Source: Spirosoma sordidisoli
GTDB taxonomy: Bacteria; Bacteroidota; Bacteroidia; Cytophagales; Spirosomataceae
Length of the DNA stretch: 64,000 nt
Assembly (NCBI RefSeq): GCF_004138325.1
Contig: NZ_SBLB01000007.1
Coordinates: 153,947-217,946, forward strand
Direction: 5' to 3'
The notes under the pieces were generated by a model that was given only the letters and a program-made list of their open reading frames with translations, was not told the origin of the DNA and ran no database searches. Positions 1 through 9,404 of this stretch are shown one piece after another. Position 1 is the stretch's first letter; every line of letters starts with the position of its first letter. Both the position numbers and the translations under genes were made by a program.

Positions 1-5
1 TGCAC

Positions 6-78
6 AATGAATAATGTACCATGAATAATGAAATGAACCCAAAGCGTATGACACACGGGTCATGATACATTATTCATT
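6..78. repeat. Intergenic inverted repeat upstream of the flippase gene
   Basis: Two 19-nt arms at 6-24 and 60-78 are inverted copies with 18 of 19 positions matching, around a 35-nt spacer. The arms are built from the motif TGAATAATG. There is no T-tract on the downstream side, so a simple terminator is doubtful. It resembles the other TGAATGAG-type inverted repeats at 9275-9404 and 12715-12776. It may be a dispersed chromosomal repeat or the end of an upstream transcription unit outside the window. Confidence 0.6.
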
Positions 79-104
79 CAACTGACAAAGATAGCCAAAC
101 GCCG

Positions 105-112
105 TAACTTTG
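105..112 (+). promoter_or_regulatory. Candidate -7 promoter element of the flippase gene
   Basis: TAACTTTG matches the Bacteroidota -7 consensus TAnnTTTG and lies 33 nt before the ATG at 146. I do not see a convincing TTTG -33 box at the usual distance, so only the -7 half is supported. Confidence 0.4.
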
Positions 113-145
113 TCGGACCCCTTTCCTAATCGGGGTCCGTTCTGA

Positions 146-1720
146 ATGAGTGCCTTTAAAAAATTAGCGGGTGATACGGCCCTGTATGGCATCAGTACAA
201 TTTTGGGTCGCCTGCTCAATTACGTGCTGGTTCCGATCCAGACCTACGCCTTCGCCCAGCCCAAGCAGCTATCGTCCAACGTCGAATTTTATGGCTATAT
301 CGCGCTGTTGCTGGTCTTTTACACCTTCGGACTCGATACGGCTTTTTTTCGGTTTGCGGCCCGCTCCAAAGGCGACGATAAAGCGAGCCGGGTGGCCGAT
401 ACGTTCAGCCAGACGCTGAGCCTGGTGCTGGTTATTACCGGCACGATGACGGCGCTGCTGCTTTACCTGGCACCCCAGATTACGGTCTGGCTCGACTACC
501 CCGGTCAGACCACCTTCATTCGCTGGTCGGCGCTGATCATTGCCATCGATGCCATCATGGCCATTCCGTTTGCGCGGCTGCGGGTCGAGAACAAAGCCCG
601 TCAGTTCGTCTGGGCCCGTATGCTGAATATCGGCCTGGTGGTGCTGCTCAACGTGTTTTTTCTGGTTATCTGCCCCGATATCGACCGGGGGCGCTACCTC
701 AGCGGACTGCAGCCGTTTATCCGGCTCTTCTACGATCCGGCGGTTGGTCCGGGCTATATATTCCTGGCCAACCTGCTTGGCAATGCGTTTTATTTCGTGC
801 TGCTGCGCGATGCGTTTAAGGGGTTCCGTTTCCAGCTCGACAGCGAGCGTATCCGAACGCTGTCTATCTACGCCTATCCGATTATGCTGACGGGGCTGGC
901 CAACGTGGTCAACGGCCTGACCGACCGGCTTTTTTTGCGGCATTACCTACCCGAAGGCCTGTACCGCGGCCTCGACGGGGCTCTACTAACCAACGAAGAT
1001 GTGCTAGGGATTTACGGCAACTGTTTCAAGCTGTCGGTTTTTATGGCCCTGGCTACCCAGTCGTTCCGGTTTGCGGCCGATCCGTTCTTTTTCTCCCGGG
1101 CCGAGGATAAAAATGCGCCCGATCTGCTGGCGCGGGTTACCAAGTGGTTCACCATCGTCTGCGTACTGATCTGGGTGGGGGTGAGCCTGAACGTCGACGT
1201 GCTGGGGCGGCTCATGCTCTCTCCGCAGTATCGGCTGGGGCTGAACATCGTGCCGCTGCTGCTGCTGGCCAATCTGTTTCTGGGCGTTTACCAGAACATC
1301 AGCCTCTGGTTCAAACTAACCGACCAGACCCGCTTCGGCACGCTGATTACGGTGGTTGGCGCCACCATTACGGTGGTGGGTAATATCGTGCTGATTCCGG
1401 TAATGGGCTATATGGGCTGCGTACTGGCGTTTCTAACGTCGAGCCTGGTGATGCTGGTGCTGTGCTATGCGCTTGGTCAGAAGTACTATCCGGTGCCGTA
1501 CGAGGTGGGCTCGGCGCTGGGCTATATAGCCGGTGGTGGCCTGCTGATCTGGGCATCGTGGCGGTTTCCGATCGATAATCTGTGGATTGGCGTACCGGTG
1601 CATCTGGCCCTGCTGGGTCTGTTTCTGGTAGGTATTCTGGTGGTGGAGCGCGATACGCTGCAGCCGGCGCTGGCCCGGCTTCGGCGGGGGCGGGTAAAGC
1701 CCGACCCGGGCCAGCCCTGA
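146..1720 (+). CDS. Polysaccharide/lipid-linked sugar flippase (MOP superfamily, Wzx-like)
   Basis: The 524-residue product is almost entirely hydrophobic, with about 12-14 predicted membrane segments. Its N-terminus (LAGDTALYGISTILGRLLNY) is typical of the polysaccharide_synt/MVF branch of the MOP exporters. Members flip lipid-linked oligosaccharides or lipid II across the inner membrane for surface polysaccharide or wall synthesis. No glycosyltransferase genes lie nearby, so the substrate cannot be inferred from context. The length is normal for the family. It is followed within 35 nt by a strong terminator and appears monocistronic. MurJ is a possible alternative, but Wzx-like is preferred because the N-terminus matches the Bacteroidota 'lipopolysaccharide biosynthesis protein' type. 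Confidence 0.8.
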   Translation: MSAFKKLAGDTALYGISTILGRLLNYVLVPIQTYAFAQPKQLSSNVEFYGYIALLLVFYTFGLDTAFFRFAARSKGDDKASRVADTFSQTLSLVLVITGTMTALLLYLAPQITVWLDYPGQTTFIRWSALIIAIDAIMAIPFARLRVENKARQFVWARMLNIGLVVLLNVFFLVICPDIDRGRYLSGLQPFIRLFYDPAVGPGYIFLANLLGNAFYFVLLRDAFKGFRFQLDSERIRTLSIYAYPIMLTGLANVVNGLTDRLFLRHYLPEGLYRGLDGALLTNEDVLGIYGNCFKLSVFMALATQSFRFAADPFFFSRAEDKNAPDLLARVTKWFTIVCVLIWVGVSLNVDVLGRLMLSPQYRLGLNIVPLLLLANLFLGVYQNISLWFKLTDQTRFGTLITVVGATITVVGNIVLIPVMGYMGCVLAFLTSSLVMLVLCYALGQKYYPVPYEVGSALGYIAGGGLLIWASWRFPIDNLWIGVPVHLALLGLFLVGILVVERDTLQPALARLRRGRVKPDPGQP

Positions 1721-1753
1721 CCCGTACCTGACTCGCATGATGGTATCTTTATG

Positions 1754-1789
1754 AAAAAACACGCCGATCGCCGATTGGGGTGTTTTTTT
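1754..1789. terminator. Terminator after the flippase gene
   Basis: AAAAAACAC at 1754-1762 pairs with GTGTTTTTT at 1780-1788 around a mostly paired inner region, ending in a T-tract. An in-frame ATG at 1751 would place this hairpin inside the next coding region; that is why the start of the next gene is set at 1856. Confidence 0.75.
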
Positions 1790-1855
1790 ATGGGTAAATT
1801 GCAAGAGAATCTGACTAGCATACCACCAGGACAGATTCAGATTCGCATCAAACGC

Positions 1856-4800
1856 ATGAAACCAACTTTAGGAAATGGCGCGTGGCTGGTACCGCTCGCG
1901 CTGCTGGTACCGCTCGCGCTGCTGGCGCTGCTAACTGGCTGTAAAGACAAACCCCTGTTCGAGCGGCTCGACGCGGCTGATACGGGCATCACCTTCGCCA
2001 ATACCATTACCGACAGTGATTCACTCAACATCCTGAATTATCAGTACATCTACAACGGCGGGGGCGTCGGCGTGGGCGACTTCAACGGCGATCAGAAACC
2101 CGATGTGTTTTTTGCGGGCAACCAGGTGCCGAGTAAGCTGTATCTCAACGATACCGAATCGGGTGGGGGCATACAATTCCGCGACGTGACCGAAACGGCG
2201 GGGGTGGGCGGCAGTGGCCGCTGGTGCTCGGGCGTGACGGTGGTCGATATCAACGCCGATGGCAGGCAGGATGTATACGTCTCGAATACGCTGCACAAAC
2301 AGGCCGCCCGCCGGGCCAACCTGCTTTACGTGAACCAGGGAAACGACGCCAGCGGGGCGCCACGCTTCCGCGAGATGGCGGCCGACTACGGCATTGCCGA
2401 CACGACCTATACGACCCACTCGGCTTTTTTCGACTACGACAACGACGGCGACCTGGACCTGTACGTGCTGGTCGACCAGATTTTCGACGAGAAGACCACG
2501 ACCAACCTGCGCGAACAGAAAGCCGATGGTTCGTCGCCCAACGTTGACCGGCTGTACCGGAACATGACAACAGAACGGCAAAAAGGGCAGCAGGCCGCAG
2601 CGGGCCCGCTGTTCGTGGATGTGTCGCGGGAGGCCGGGATTCTGTACGAAGGCTTCGGGCTGGGCCTCAACATCTGCGACATCAACCGCGACGGCTGGAA
2701 AGATATCTACGTCACCAACGACTTCGCCACCAATGACCTGCTCTACGTCAACAACGGCAACGGCACCTTTACCAACCGCGCCCGCCAGTCGTTCAAGCAC
2801 ACCAGCTACTCGGCCATGGGTAACGACGTGGCCGACATCAACCACGATGGCCTGGCCGATATCGTAGCCATGGACATGCTGCCCGAAGATAACCTCCGGA
2901 AAAAGAGCCTCATGGGCGGCAGCAACTATTTCGTGTATCAGGAGTGGGACCGGCTGGGCTACGAACACCAGTATGCCCGCAATACGCTGCAGCTCAACCA
3001 GGGCGTTCGGCCCGGCTCGGCCGACACGGCCGGCGTAGGCCTACCTACCTTCAGCGAAATCAGTATGCTGGCCGGTGTGGCCGAAACGGAGTGGAGCTGG
3101 TCTCCGCTGCTGGTCGATATGGACCACGACGGCAACCGCGACCTGCTGGTGACCAACGGCTTCCCGCGCGACGTGACCGACCGCGACTTCACCAACTACT
3201 ACAGTGGCGTCAATAACCTGCTGACCGATGCCATGCGTCTGGACCTGACCGAGCGAATGCCCCAGGTAAAAGTGAGCAACTACGCGTTTCGGGGGCGGGG
3301 CGATGGTACGTTCGAGAACGTGACCGACCGCTGGGGTATGACCGAGCCGAGTTTCTCGAACGGCGCTGCCTATGCCGACTTCGACGGCGACGGCGACCTG
3401 GATTACGTGGTCAACAACATCAACGACCAGGCTTTCATCTACCGGAACAACCTGGCTGACAGCAAACCCGAAAAAGCGCACTACCTCCGGATTCGGTTCG
3501 AGGGCGACGGCGCCAACCGGCTGGGGTTTGGTGCCATGGTCGAGTACGAACTGCCCGGCGGGCGCAAAGAGCTATACGAACATACGCCCTACCGGGGGTT
3601 TCTGTCGAGCGTTGAGCCGGTGGCGCACCTGGGCCTGGGCGAGGTTACGACCCTTAAAAACCTGAAAATAACCTGGCCCGGCGGGCGCGTGCAGGTGCTG
3701 CCCAGCGTCAACGCCGACCAGACCATTACTATCCGGGCTGCCGATGCGCGGGTAGGTGCACCCGGCGAAGCCACGCCAGCCCGCCCCACCTGGCTGCGCG
3801 ATATTACCGACTCGCTGGCGCTGGCCTACCGGCACGACGAAGACGATTACATCGATTTCAACAGCCAGAAAACGCTGCTCCACAAGTTCTCCGAATACGG
3901 CCCTGCGCTGGCCGTGGGCGATGTCAACGGCGATGGCTTGCAGGATATGATTTCGGGCGGCAGCGCGGGTCGGTCGGCGGGCCTGCTGCTCCAGCAGGCT
4001 AACGGCCGGTTTGTGACGCAGACCCTGCCAGTCAAAGTGGCCGAAGATGCCGGGCTGCTGCTGTTCGACGCCGACGCCGACGGCGATCTGGATCTGTATG
4101 CCGCCAGTGGCAGTGTTGAGTTTCGGCCCGATCAGCAGGCCGAAGCGCTGCAACACCGCCTGTACCTGAACGACGGGCGCGGCACGTTTACGCTGACCTC
4201 CAATGCGCTGCCCAAAACGGGCGTCAGCGGTTCATGCGTCAAAGCCGCCGACTTCGATGGCGATGGTGACCTGGATCTGTTTGTGGGCGGACGGGTCGAA
4301 CCGAACCGGTACCCGGCGCCCGTGCGGAGTTTCCTGCTGCGCAACGACAGTGCCAAACCCGGCTCGGCGGGTGGGCCTTCGGTTGCCCGTTTTACCGACG
4401 TAACCACCCAGCTGGCCCCGGCCCTGGCCAAAGGCGGGCTGACCTGCGACGCGCTCTGGACCGACTACGATAACGATGGCCGGGTCGATCTGCTGGTCGT
4501 TGGCGAGTGGCAGGCCCCCGTCATGCTCAGGAACACCAACGGGCGGCTCGAACCCGTCGACGTGAAGGGCCTTTCCGACAAAACCGGCTTCTGGAATAGC
4601 CTGACCCCCGGCGATTTCGACAACGATGGCGATATCGACTACCTGGCCGGTAATCTGGGGCAGAATACCCTGCTGCGGGCTACCGACAAACAACCCGTCC
4701 GGATGTATGCCGGTGACTTTGATAACAATGGCTTCTACGACGCCTTTACCTCGGTGTACTTCAAGAACCAGAAAGGCCAGTACGATGAGTATCCGTACTT

Positions 4801-5479
4801 CGGCTGGGACGATATGGTTCGGCAGATGATCGGTATCAAGAAGCGTTACGTGCAGTATGCGGCCCTGGGTCAGGCCACCATGGACGAAGTGCTCACCGAA
4901 GACGAACGGTCGCAGGCGCTCAAACTGTCGGTAACCTACACGCCCAGCAGCTACATCGAAAATCAGGGCAACGGAACCTTCGCCGTTCGGCCGCTGCCGC
5001 TGATGGCGCAGACCGCGCCGGTCTTCGGCATGGTGGCGCAGGATATCGACGGCGATGGTAATCTGGATGCGGTGCTGGTGGGGAACGAACACGGCAGCGA
5101 TCTGATAGCGGGCCGGATGGATGCCTTCAACGGACTGGTGCTACGGGGCGATGGCAAAGGGGGATTCGTGCCCCTGACCATGCAGCAAAGTGGCCTTTAT
5201 GTGCCCGGCAATGCCCGCGCCATCGTCAGCTGGCCCGATGCCGCGGGTCGCTGTCGGGTAGCGATATCCCAGAACCGGGGGCTGATGCGCATCCTGGCTA
5301 CCCAGAGCCCCCGGACGTTCGCCCCCGTTGATGCTCGGACCCGCGCGGTGGATGTCCGGCTGAAGAACGGCCGTACCCGGCGTGAGGAGTTACCCTTCGG
5401 ATCGTCGTTCTATTCGCAGTCGGCGCGGGGCGTTTGGCTGCTCCCCGGAGAAACCATCGCGAAACGGTACACGTTTTAA
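1856..5479 (+). CDS. FG-GAP/VCBS repeat lipoprotein with ASPIC/UnbV domain
   Basis: The 1207-residue product starts with a lipoprotein signal ending in the lipobox LTGC, so it is probably anchored at the outer membrane or surface. About fourteen calcium-type DxDxDG loops (for example DFNGDQKPD, DYDNDGDLD, DFDGDGDLD) mark FG-GAP/VCBS propeller blades in two blocks. An ASPIC/UnbV (CRTAC1-like) module lies between the blocks, near residues 570-640. Proteins of this kind are common in Bacteroidota and are often near SusC/SusD systems; their function is unproven, and binding of extracellular ligands is likely. No SusC/D genes are adjacent here. The start at 1856 gives a clean signal peptide; the longer frame from 1751 begins in a terminator. 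The signal region contains a tandem 18-bp repeat. Confidence 0.85.
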   Translation: MKPTLGNGAWLVPLALLVPLALLALLTGCKDKPLFERLDAADTGITFANTITDSDSLNILNYQYIYNGGGVGVGDFNGDQKPDVFFAGNQVPSKLYLNDTESGGGIQFRDVTETAGVGGSGRWCSGVTVVDINADGRQDVYVSNTLHKQAARRANLLYVNQGNDASGAPRFREMAADYGIADTTYTTHSAFFDYDNDGDLDLYVLVDQIFDEKTTTNLREQKADGSSPNVDRLYRNMTTERQKGQQAAAGPLFVDVSREAGILYEGFGLGLNICDINRDGWKDIYVTNDFATNDLLYVNNGNGTFTNRARQSFKHTSYSAMGNDVADINHDGLADIVAMDMLPEDNLRKKSLMGGSNYFVYQEWDRLGYEHQYARNTLQLNQGVRPGSADTAGVGLPTFSEISMLAGVAETEWSWSPLLVDMDHDGNRDLLVTNGFPRDVTDRDFTNYYSGVNNLLTDAMRLDLTERMPQVKVSNYAFRGRGDGTFENVTDRWGMTEPSFSNGAAYADFDGDGDLDYVVNNINDQAFIYRNNLADSKPEKAHYLRIRFEGDGANRLGFGAMVEYELPGGRKELYEHTPYRGFLSSVEPVAHLGLGEVTTLKNLKITWPGGRVQVLPSVNADQTITIRAADARVGAPGEATPARPTWLRDITDSLALAYRHDEDDYIDFNSQKTLLHKFSEYGPALAVGDVNGDGLQDMISGGSAGRSAGLLLQQANGRFVTQTLPVKVAEDAGLLLFDADADGDLDLYAASGSVEFRPDQQAEALQHRLYLNDGRGTFTLTSNALPKTGVSGSCVKAADFDGDGDLDLFVGGRVEPNRYPAPVRSFLLRNDSAKPGSAGGPSVARFTDVTTQLAPALAKGGLTCDALWTDYDNDGRVDLLVVGEWQAPVMLRNTNGRLEPVDVKGLSDKTGFWNSLTPGDFDNDGDIDYLAGNLGQNTLLRATDKQPVRMYAGDFDNNGFYDAFTSVYFKNQKGQYDEYPYFGWDDMVRQMIGIKKRYVQYAALGQATMDEVLTEDERSQALKLSVTYTPSSYIENQGNGTFAVRPLPLMAQTAPVFGMVAQDIDGDGNLDAVLVGNEHGSDLIAGRMDAFNGLVLRGDGKGGFVPLTMQQSGLYVPGNARAIVSWPDAAGRCRVAISQNRGLMRILATQSPRTFAPVDARTRAVDVRLKNGRTRREELPFGSSFYSQSARGVWLLPGETIAKRYTF
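1886..1921 (+). repeat. Tandem 18-bp repeat inside the signal-peptide coding region
   Basis: CTGGTACCGCTCGCGCTG occurs twice head to tail (1886-1903 and 1904-1921), followed by a shorter related unit. Each copy encodes LVPLAL, lengthening the hydrophobic core of the lipoprotein signal. An exact in-frame repeat can gain or lose units by slippage. Confidence 0.85.
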
Positions 5480-5578
5480 CGGTATCGACCGGCAGATTCG
5501 TCTCACCCGTGGCTGTGTTAGCAGCGGGGCGGGGTAGCCAGAAAGGGTCTGCCCGGCCGCAAAACCAGCTTCGATCGT

Positions 5579-6373
5579 ATGGGTAACGCCTTTCTTATCA
5601 TCGATACGCAGATTGACTTCTGCCATCCCGACGGAGCGCTGTTCGTGCCGGGGGCAGATCGGGACGTTGAGCGGATGGCCGGACTGATTACGAACCATGC
5701 CGACCAGATCGATCATATTGTCGTAACGCTCGACACACACCACATACTCGACATTGCGCACCCGCTGTTCTGGCACGACGCCCGTGGTCAGCATCCGGCT
5801 CCGTTTACGCCGATCTCGGCCGCGGAGGTAGAGGCTGGCCGATGGATACCCCGGTTCGAAGCCGCGCGGGCGCGTCAGTACGTTCGGGATCTCGAAGCCG
5901 ACGGGCAGTTTTCGCACTTCATCTGGCCCGAACATTGTCTGATCGGATCGCGGGGGGCGGCTCTGCACGATACGCTGCTCGATGCCCTCAAAAGCTGGTC
6001 CCGCCAGCGCGACCGCGACTATGTGGCCGTACCGAAAGGGCTCTACCCGCTCACCGAGCACTTCGGCATTTTCCGGGCGCAGGTGCCCGACCCCGCCGTG
6101 CCCGAAACCCAGCTCAACCTGGGTCTGATTGCGGACCTGGACCGGTTCGAGACGGTTTACCTGATGGGCGAGGCCAGGTCGCACTGCGTAGCCAACAGCC
6201 TGAAACAGCTGCTCGATTCGGCCCCGCACCTCGTTCCTAAACTGGTAGTAGTTACCGACTGCATGTCTGACGTAAGCAAATTGGGCCACCTGGGCGAGCC
6301 GATCTACCGCGAAGCCCGGACGCGCGGGGTTCGGTTTGCCGAGTCGACGGCCCTTTTTCGGGCGCAGCGGTAG
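5579..6373 (+). CDS. Isochorismatase/nicotinamidase-family cysteine hydrolase
   Basis: The 264-residue protein has the layout of the isochorismatase-like hydrolase fold. Asp9 in LIIDTQIDF is the catalytic-triad aspartate. A DTHH motif near residue 50 matches the metal-site DxH of nicotinamidases, VAVPKGLYP carries the triad lysine, and GEARSHCVAN carries the nucleophilic cysteine near residue 200. The product is probably a cytoplasmic amidase acting on nicotinamide or a related small amide. It is about 50 residues longer than PncA of E. coli, so I do not assign pncA. It stands between the FG-GAP lipoprotein and a LON-domain gene with short gaps and may share transcription with the latter. Confidence 0.75.
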   Translation: MGNAFLIIDTQIDFCHPDGALFVPGADRDVERMAGLITNHADQIDHIVVTLDTHHILDIAHPLFWHDARGQHPAPFTPISAAEVEAGRWIPRFEAARARQYVRDLEADGQFSHFIWPEHCLIGSRGAALHDTLLDALKSWSRQRDRDYVAVPKGLYPLTEHFGIFRAQVPDPAVPETQLNLGLIADLDRFETVYLMGEARSHCVANSLKQLLDSAPHLVPKLVVVTDCMSDVSKLGHLGEPIYREARTRGVRFAESTALFRAQR

Positions 6374-6428
6374 TTTTGAGCCCTCTCGGGATGGGGTATT
6401 TAGCGAAAACCCGTACCTTTTCGACGCT

Positions 6429-7058
6429 ATGGAAAAAACGCTGCCGCTATTCCCGCTCAACCTGATCGTGTACCCGGGCGAAGACCTGAACCTGCACATT
6501 TTCGAACCACGCTATCGCCAACTCATCAACGAATGTTTGGAAGAAGAAAAAACGTTTGGCATCCCGGCGTTTATCAATAACAAACTACCCGGCTACGGCA
6601 CCGAGATGCACGTAACGACGCTGCACAAGCGCTACGACGACGGCCGGATGGATATAAAATCGAAAGGACTCAAGGTATTTCGGCTTATCAACTTCGAGAA
6701 CCCCGTAGCTGGCAAGCTCTACGCGGGTGGCGAGGTGGAGCTGGTCGAGCCCGGCGATAGCTTCAGCGCCCATGCCGACGCGCTGACCCAGCGACTGGAA
6801 CGCCTGTACGACCTGCTTCAGATTGAAACGGATTATGACTCGGTTGGCGAAAATTTCTCGTACCGCGTGGCGCACAAGGTCGGGCTGTCGGTCGAGCAGG
6901 AATACGAACTGCTGACGCTCGAAACCGAAGCCGAACGACAGCTCTTTCTGATTCAGCACCTCAACAATGTGCTGCCCGTGGTGGCCGATATGGAGCGTAC
7001 CAAGCAACGAATCCGCATGAACGGCCACTTCAAAAACCTGGACCCGCTCAACTTCTGA
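6429..7058 (+). CDS. LON peptidase substrate-binding (LON_substr_bdg) domain protein
   Basis: The 209-residue cytoplasmic protein consists only of the N-terminal LON domain. LPLFPLNLIVYPGEDLNLHI at the start and FEPRYRQLINECL soon after are the family signature. There is no AAA+ or protease domain, so this is a stand-alone LON-domain protein (YcaJ-neighbour/cereblon-type fold), probably binding unfolded or substrate proteins. The ATG at 6429 is preferred over an in-frame codon 93 nt upstream that lies within the preceding gene. It ends 81 nt before the convergent AI-2E-family gene. Confidence 0.8.
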   Translation: MEKTLPLFPLNLIVYPGEDLNLHIFEPRYRQLINECLEEEKTFGIPAFINNKLPGYGTEMHVTTLHKRYDDGRMDIKSKGLKVFRLINFENPVAGKLYAGGEVELVEPGDSFSAHADALTQRLERLYDLLQIETDYDSVGENFSYRVAHKVGLSVEQEYELLTLETEAERQLFLIQHLNNVLPVVADMERTKQRIRMNGHFKNLDPLNF

Positions 7059-7139
7059 TTATACCCGGCTGAGTAACCGATCATGGGTAAGCCTGGCTGT
7101 GCGGTGAGGGCTCTGCCTTCGGGCCGGCTCTCTGGCTAG

Positions 7140-8291
7140 CTAGTCTTTCTCCTCGACTTTCCCGACTTTTCTGGCTCGTCGGGGCAGCTGATCGGTAAGT
7201 TGCTGCAGGTTCCTGATGGGCGGGCGCGGCTTTTCGGCCTCGCCGATCAGAAATCCGTACGGCTTCAGCGACTCCACCGCGTCGAAAATCACTTTCAGAA
7301 TGGCCGTTACGGGCAGCGCCAGTACCAGACCGGCCAGCCCCCATACGTTCTCCCACAGGATCAGCACAATAATAGCCGCCAGCGGATTGATGCTCACCTT
7401 GGAGCCCACGATGTAGGGCGTGATGAAATTGCCTTCGATCGTTTGCACGAACAGAAAAACGCCGATGACGCCCAGCGCCTTGAGCGGATTGTCTTCGGTA
7501 ACGAGGGCATAAGCCGCCGGCAGCAACGACCCGAGCGAGATACCGAAATACGGAATCAGCACCAGACAGGCGCCGAAGAAGCCGAAAAAGACGGCGTAGT
7601 CGATACCCAGAATCAGCAGGCCAACCGTCATCAGCGTACCGATGATCAGAATCACCAGCACCAGCCCCGCCAGGTAATCCTTCACAACGGTATAGATACC
7701 ATGCAGCACCGCATCGATCTTGGACCGGCGGGTGTCGTGGAACGCTTTGTAGAAAAAAGACCGGAAAAAATCGCGGTAAAGCAGAAAGAAAAAGACGAAC
7801 AGCAAGACCAGAAACACATCGGTGAGGGTGCTGGTCGTGGCCAGCAGGGTCGACGTCAGGATCGTACCGCCCTCCGACAGGAGCTGGTTGAGGTATTTTC
7901 GGACTTCGGAAATCTGCCGCTTACGGTCAATGTTGAATTGTTCGTCGGCATAGGTCTGAATCTGATTCAGGTATTCGTTGCCCCGTTTGATCAGCTGCGG
8001 AATCACCTCGGCAAAACTGCTGATCTGCATCGAAACGGCGTACAGAATGCCGACGATAACGGCCAGCGTCAGCAACAAACACAGCAACACGGCCACGATG
8101 CGTGGTATTCGCCAGTTTTCGAGCCGTTGCGCCAGCGGAAACAGCAACACCGAGAATAATATGGCGAACACCAATGGAATCAGCAGCCCCTGTAAGGTGT
8201 GAAGCCCATAGATCAGGATGACAATTGATAGAAGTATGCAGGTAATTTTAGCGTAAAGAGGCAGTTGAACCTCCGGTGAGCGAGTATCCAT
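7140..8291 (-). CDS. AI-2E family transporter (UPF0118-type permease)
   Basis: This 383-residue polytopic membrane protein has the features of the AI-2E_transport family. There are paired N-terminal helices (ILLSIVILIYGLHTLQGLLI and a second), a central soluble segment, and a C-terminal block with FFGACLVLIPYFG and NPLAAIIVLILWENVWGLAG, which are strongly conserved in the family. Members form oligomeric inner-membrane transporters; some act as Na+/H+ antiporters or exporters, and the substrate here is unknown. The C-terminal tail is charged and probably cytoplasmic. It is transcribed divergently from the response regulator across a 275-nt gap. Confidence 0.85.
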   Translation of the reverse strand: MDTRSPEVQLPLYAKITCILLSIVILIYGLHTLQGLLIPLVFAILFSVLLFPLAQRLENWRIPRIVAVLLCLLLTLAVIVGILYAVSMQISSFAEVIPQLIKRGNEYLNQIQTYADEQFNIDRKRQISEVRKYLNQLLSEGGTILTSTLLATTSTLTDVFLVLLFVFFFLLYRDFFRSFFYKAFHDTRRSKIDAVLHGIYTVVKDYLAGLVLVILIIGTLMTVGLLILGIDYAVFFGFFGACLVLIPYFGISLGSLLPAAYALVTEDNPLKALGVIGVFLFVQTIEGNFITPYIVGSKVSINPLAAIIVLILWENVWGLAGLVLALPVTAILKVIFDAVESLKPYGFLIGEAEKPRPPIRNLQQLTDQLPRRARKVGKVEEKD

Positions 8292-8566
8292 GATGAGGGG
8301 TAAACATCGGGAAGCGGCTAATCGTTATTTTCTTTATTATACAACCAAACAATTGCTGGCGAGCCTGAGCGGAACTACCTGAGTAAGCCAGACGGATCGG
8401 GTTGGTAACCAGTTCGTATTGAGATAGAAATCGATTAACTTCAGGTACCGTAAGCTGTTAAATTATTGTTAAGGATGGACTCGGTAGTCGTAACGTTGTG
8501 GATAAGCCGCGTAACTTCGGGCCACCTGCTATACCAAACAGGTCGTTCTCACCAACTCTGCTTCGT

Positions 8567-9274
8567 ATGAGTGCTGCTAAAGCTGCTCAACCCCTGCACC
8601 GCATCTTAGTCGTTGATGACGACGCCGACATTGTCGAGATGCTCGAATACAACCTCTCCAAAGAAGGCTATGACGTACGCACTGCCACCGATGGCCGCAA
8701 GGCCATTGAAGTAGCCCGTACCTACCTGCCCGAACTCGTTGTACTCGACATCATGATGCCCCATCTGGACGGTATAGAAGCCGGTCGGCAACTGCGCGAC
8801 ATTCCGGAACTGCGCCAGACCTACATTCTGTACCTGACCGCCCGCTCGGAAGAGTACTCTGAAGTGGCAGCCTTCGATGTCGGGGCCGACGATTACATTA
8901 CCAAGCCCATTAAGCCGCGGGCGCTCATGAGCCGGATCAACGCCCTGTTCCGGCGCGAAGCCCAGAAGGCCGATCCCGGTGAGCAGATAACCATTGCCAA
9001 CCTGCTCATCAACCGCAAGAATTATTCCGTTAGTCAGGACGATAAGTCGGTTATTCTGCCCAAGAAAGAATTTGAACTCCTCTTCTTCCTGGCGCAGCAC
9101 CCCAACAAGGTGTTCAGCCGCGAAGAACTGCTCCAGAAAATATGGGGCGCCGACATCTACGTGCTCGAACGCACCGTCGACGTTCACATCCGCAAACTCC
9201 GCGAGAAAATCGGCGACACCCACATCCGAACCCTGAAAGGCGTCGGGTACATGTTCACCGATCAGAATGAATGA
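8567..9274 (+). CDS. PhoB/OmpR-type response regulator
   Basis: The 235-residue product has an N-terminal receiver domain with the acidic cluster in ILVVDDDAD, the phosphoacceptor Asp in VVLDIMMPHLDG, and the conserved Lys in DYITKPIKP. The C-terminal half is an OmpR-type winged helix (ERTVDVHIRKLREKIG, TLKGVGYMF). The histidine kinase gene follows 130 nt downstream, so the two form a two-component pair resembling PhoB-PhoR; the signal is not evident from the neighbours. The ATG at 8567 is chosen because the receiver domain starts soon after; an upstream in-frame ATG at 8498 would add 23 residues of low quality. Confidence 0.9.
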   Translation: MSAAKAAQPLHRILVVDDDADIVEMLEYNLSKEGYDVRTATDGRKAIEVARTYLPELVVLDIMMPHLDGIEAGRQLRDIPELRQTYILYLTARSEEYSEVAAFDVGADDYITKPIKPRALMSRINALFRREAQKADPGEQITIANLLINRKNYSVSQDDKSVILPKKEFELLFFLAQHPNKVFSREELLQKIWGADIYVLERTVDVHIRKLREKIGDTHIRTLKGVGYMFTDQNE

Positions 9275-9404
9275 GCGAATTAGTGCGGGCCGCGTTCGGT
9301 AATGCGTGAATTAGCGAATAATTTTACCAGGTAGATCTGAGTCGGGTAGCTGAACAGGGCGGGCAGGCCCAACGCGCTCATTCACTCATTCACGCATTCG
9401 CTAC
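9275..9404. repeat. Heptad-like inverted repeat between response regulator and kinase genes
   Basis: The gap contains copies of GAATGAGCG / AATGCGTGAAT on one side (about 9265-9322) and their inverted forms CGCTCATTCACTCATTCACGCATTCG-like on the other (9376-9402). The match is imperfect because units are shuffled. It can form alternative hairpins between two genes expected to be co-transcribed, so it could affect mRNA stability or kinase expression. Confidence 0.55.

Noticed and set aside
1751..1855. Upstream in-frame start for the FG-GAP lipoprotein
   Set aside because: The 35 extra codons run through a terminator hairpin, are charged, and would hide the lipoprotein signal.
7200..8159. Open frame of 319 codons antisense to the AI-2E family gene
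   Set aside because: It is rich in H, Q, R and N, as expected for the complement of hydrophobic membrane-protein codons, with no domain.
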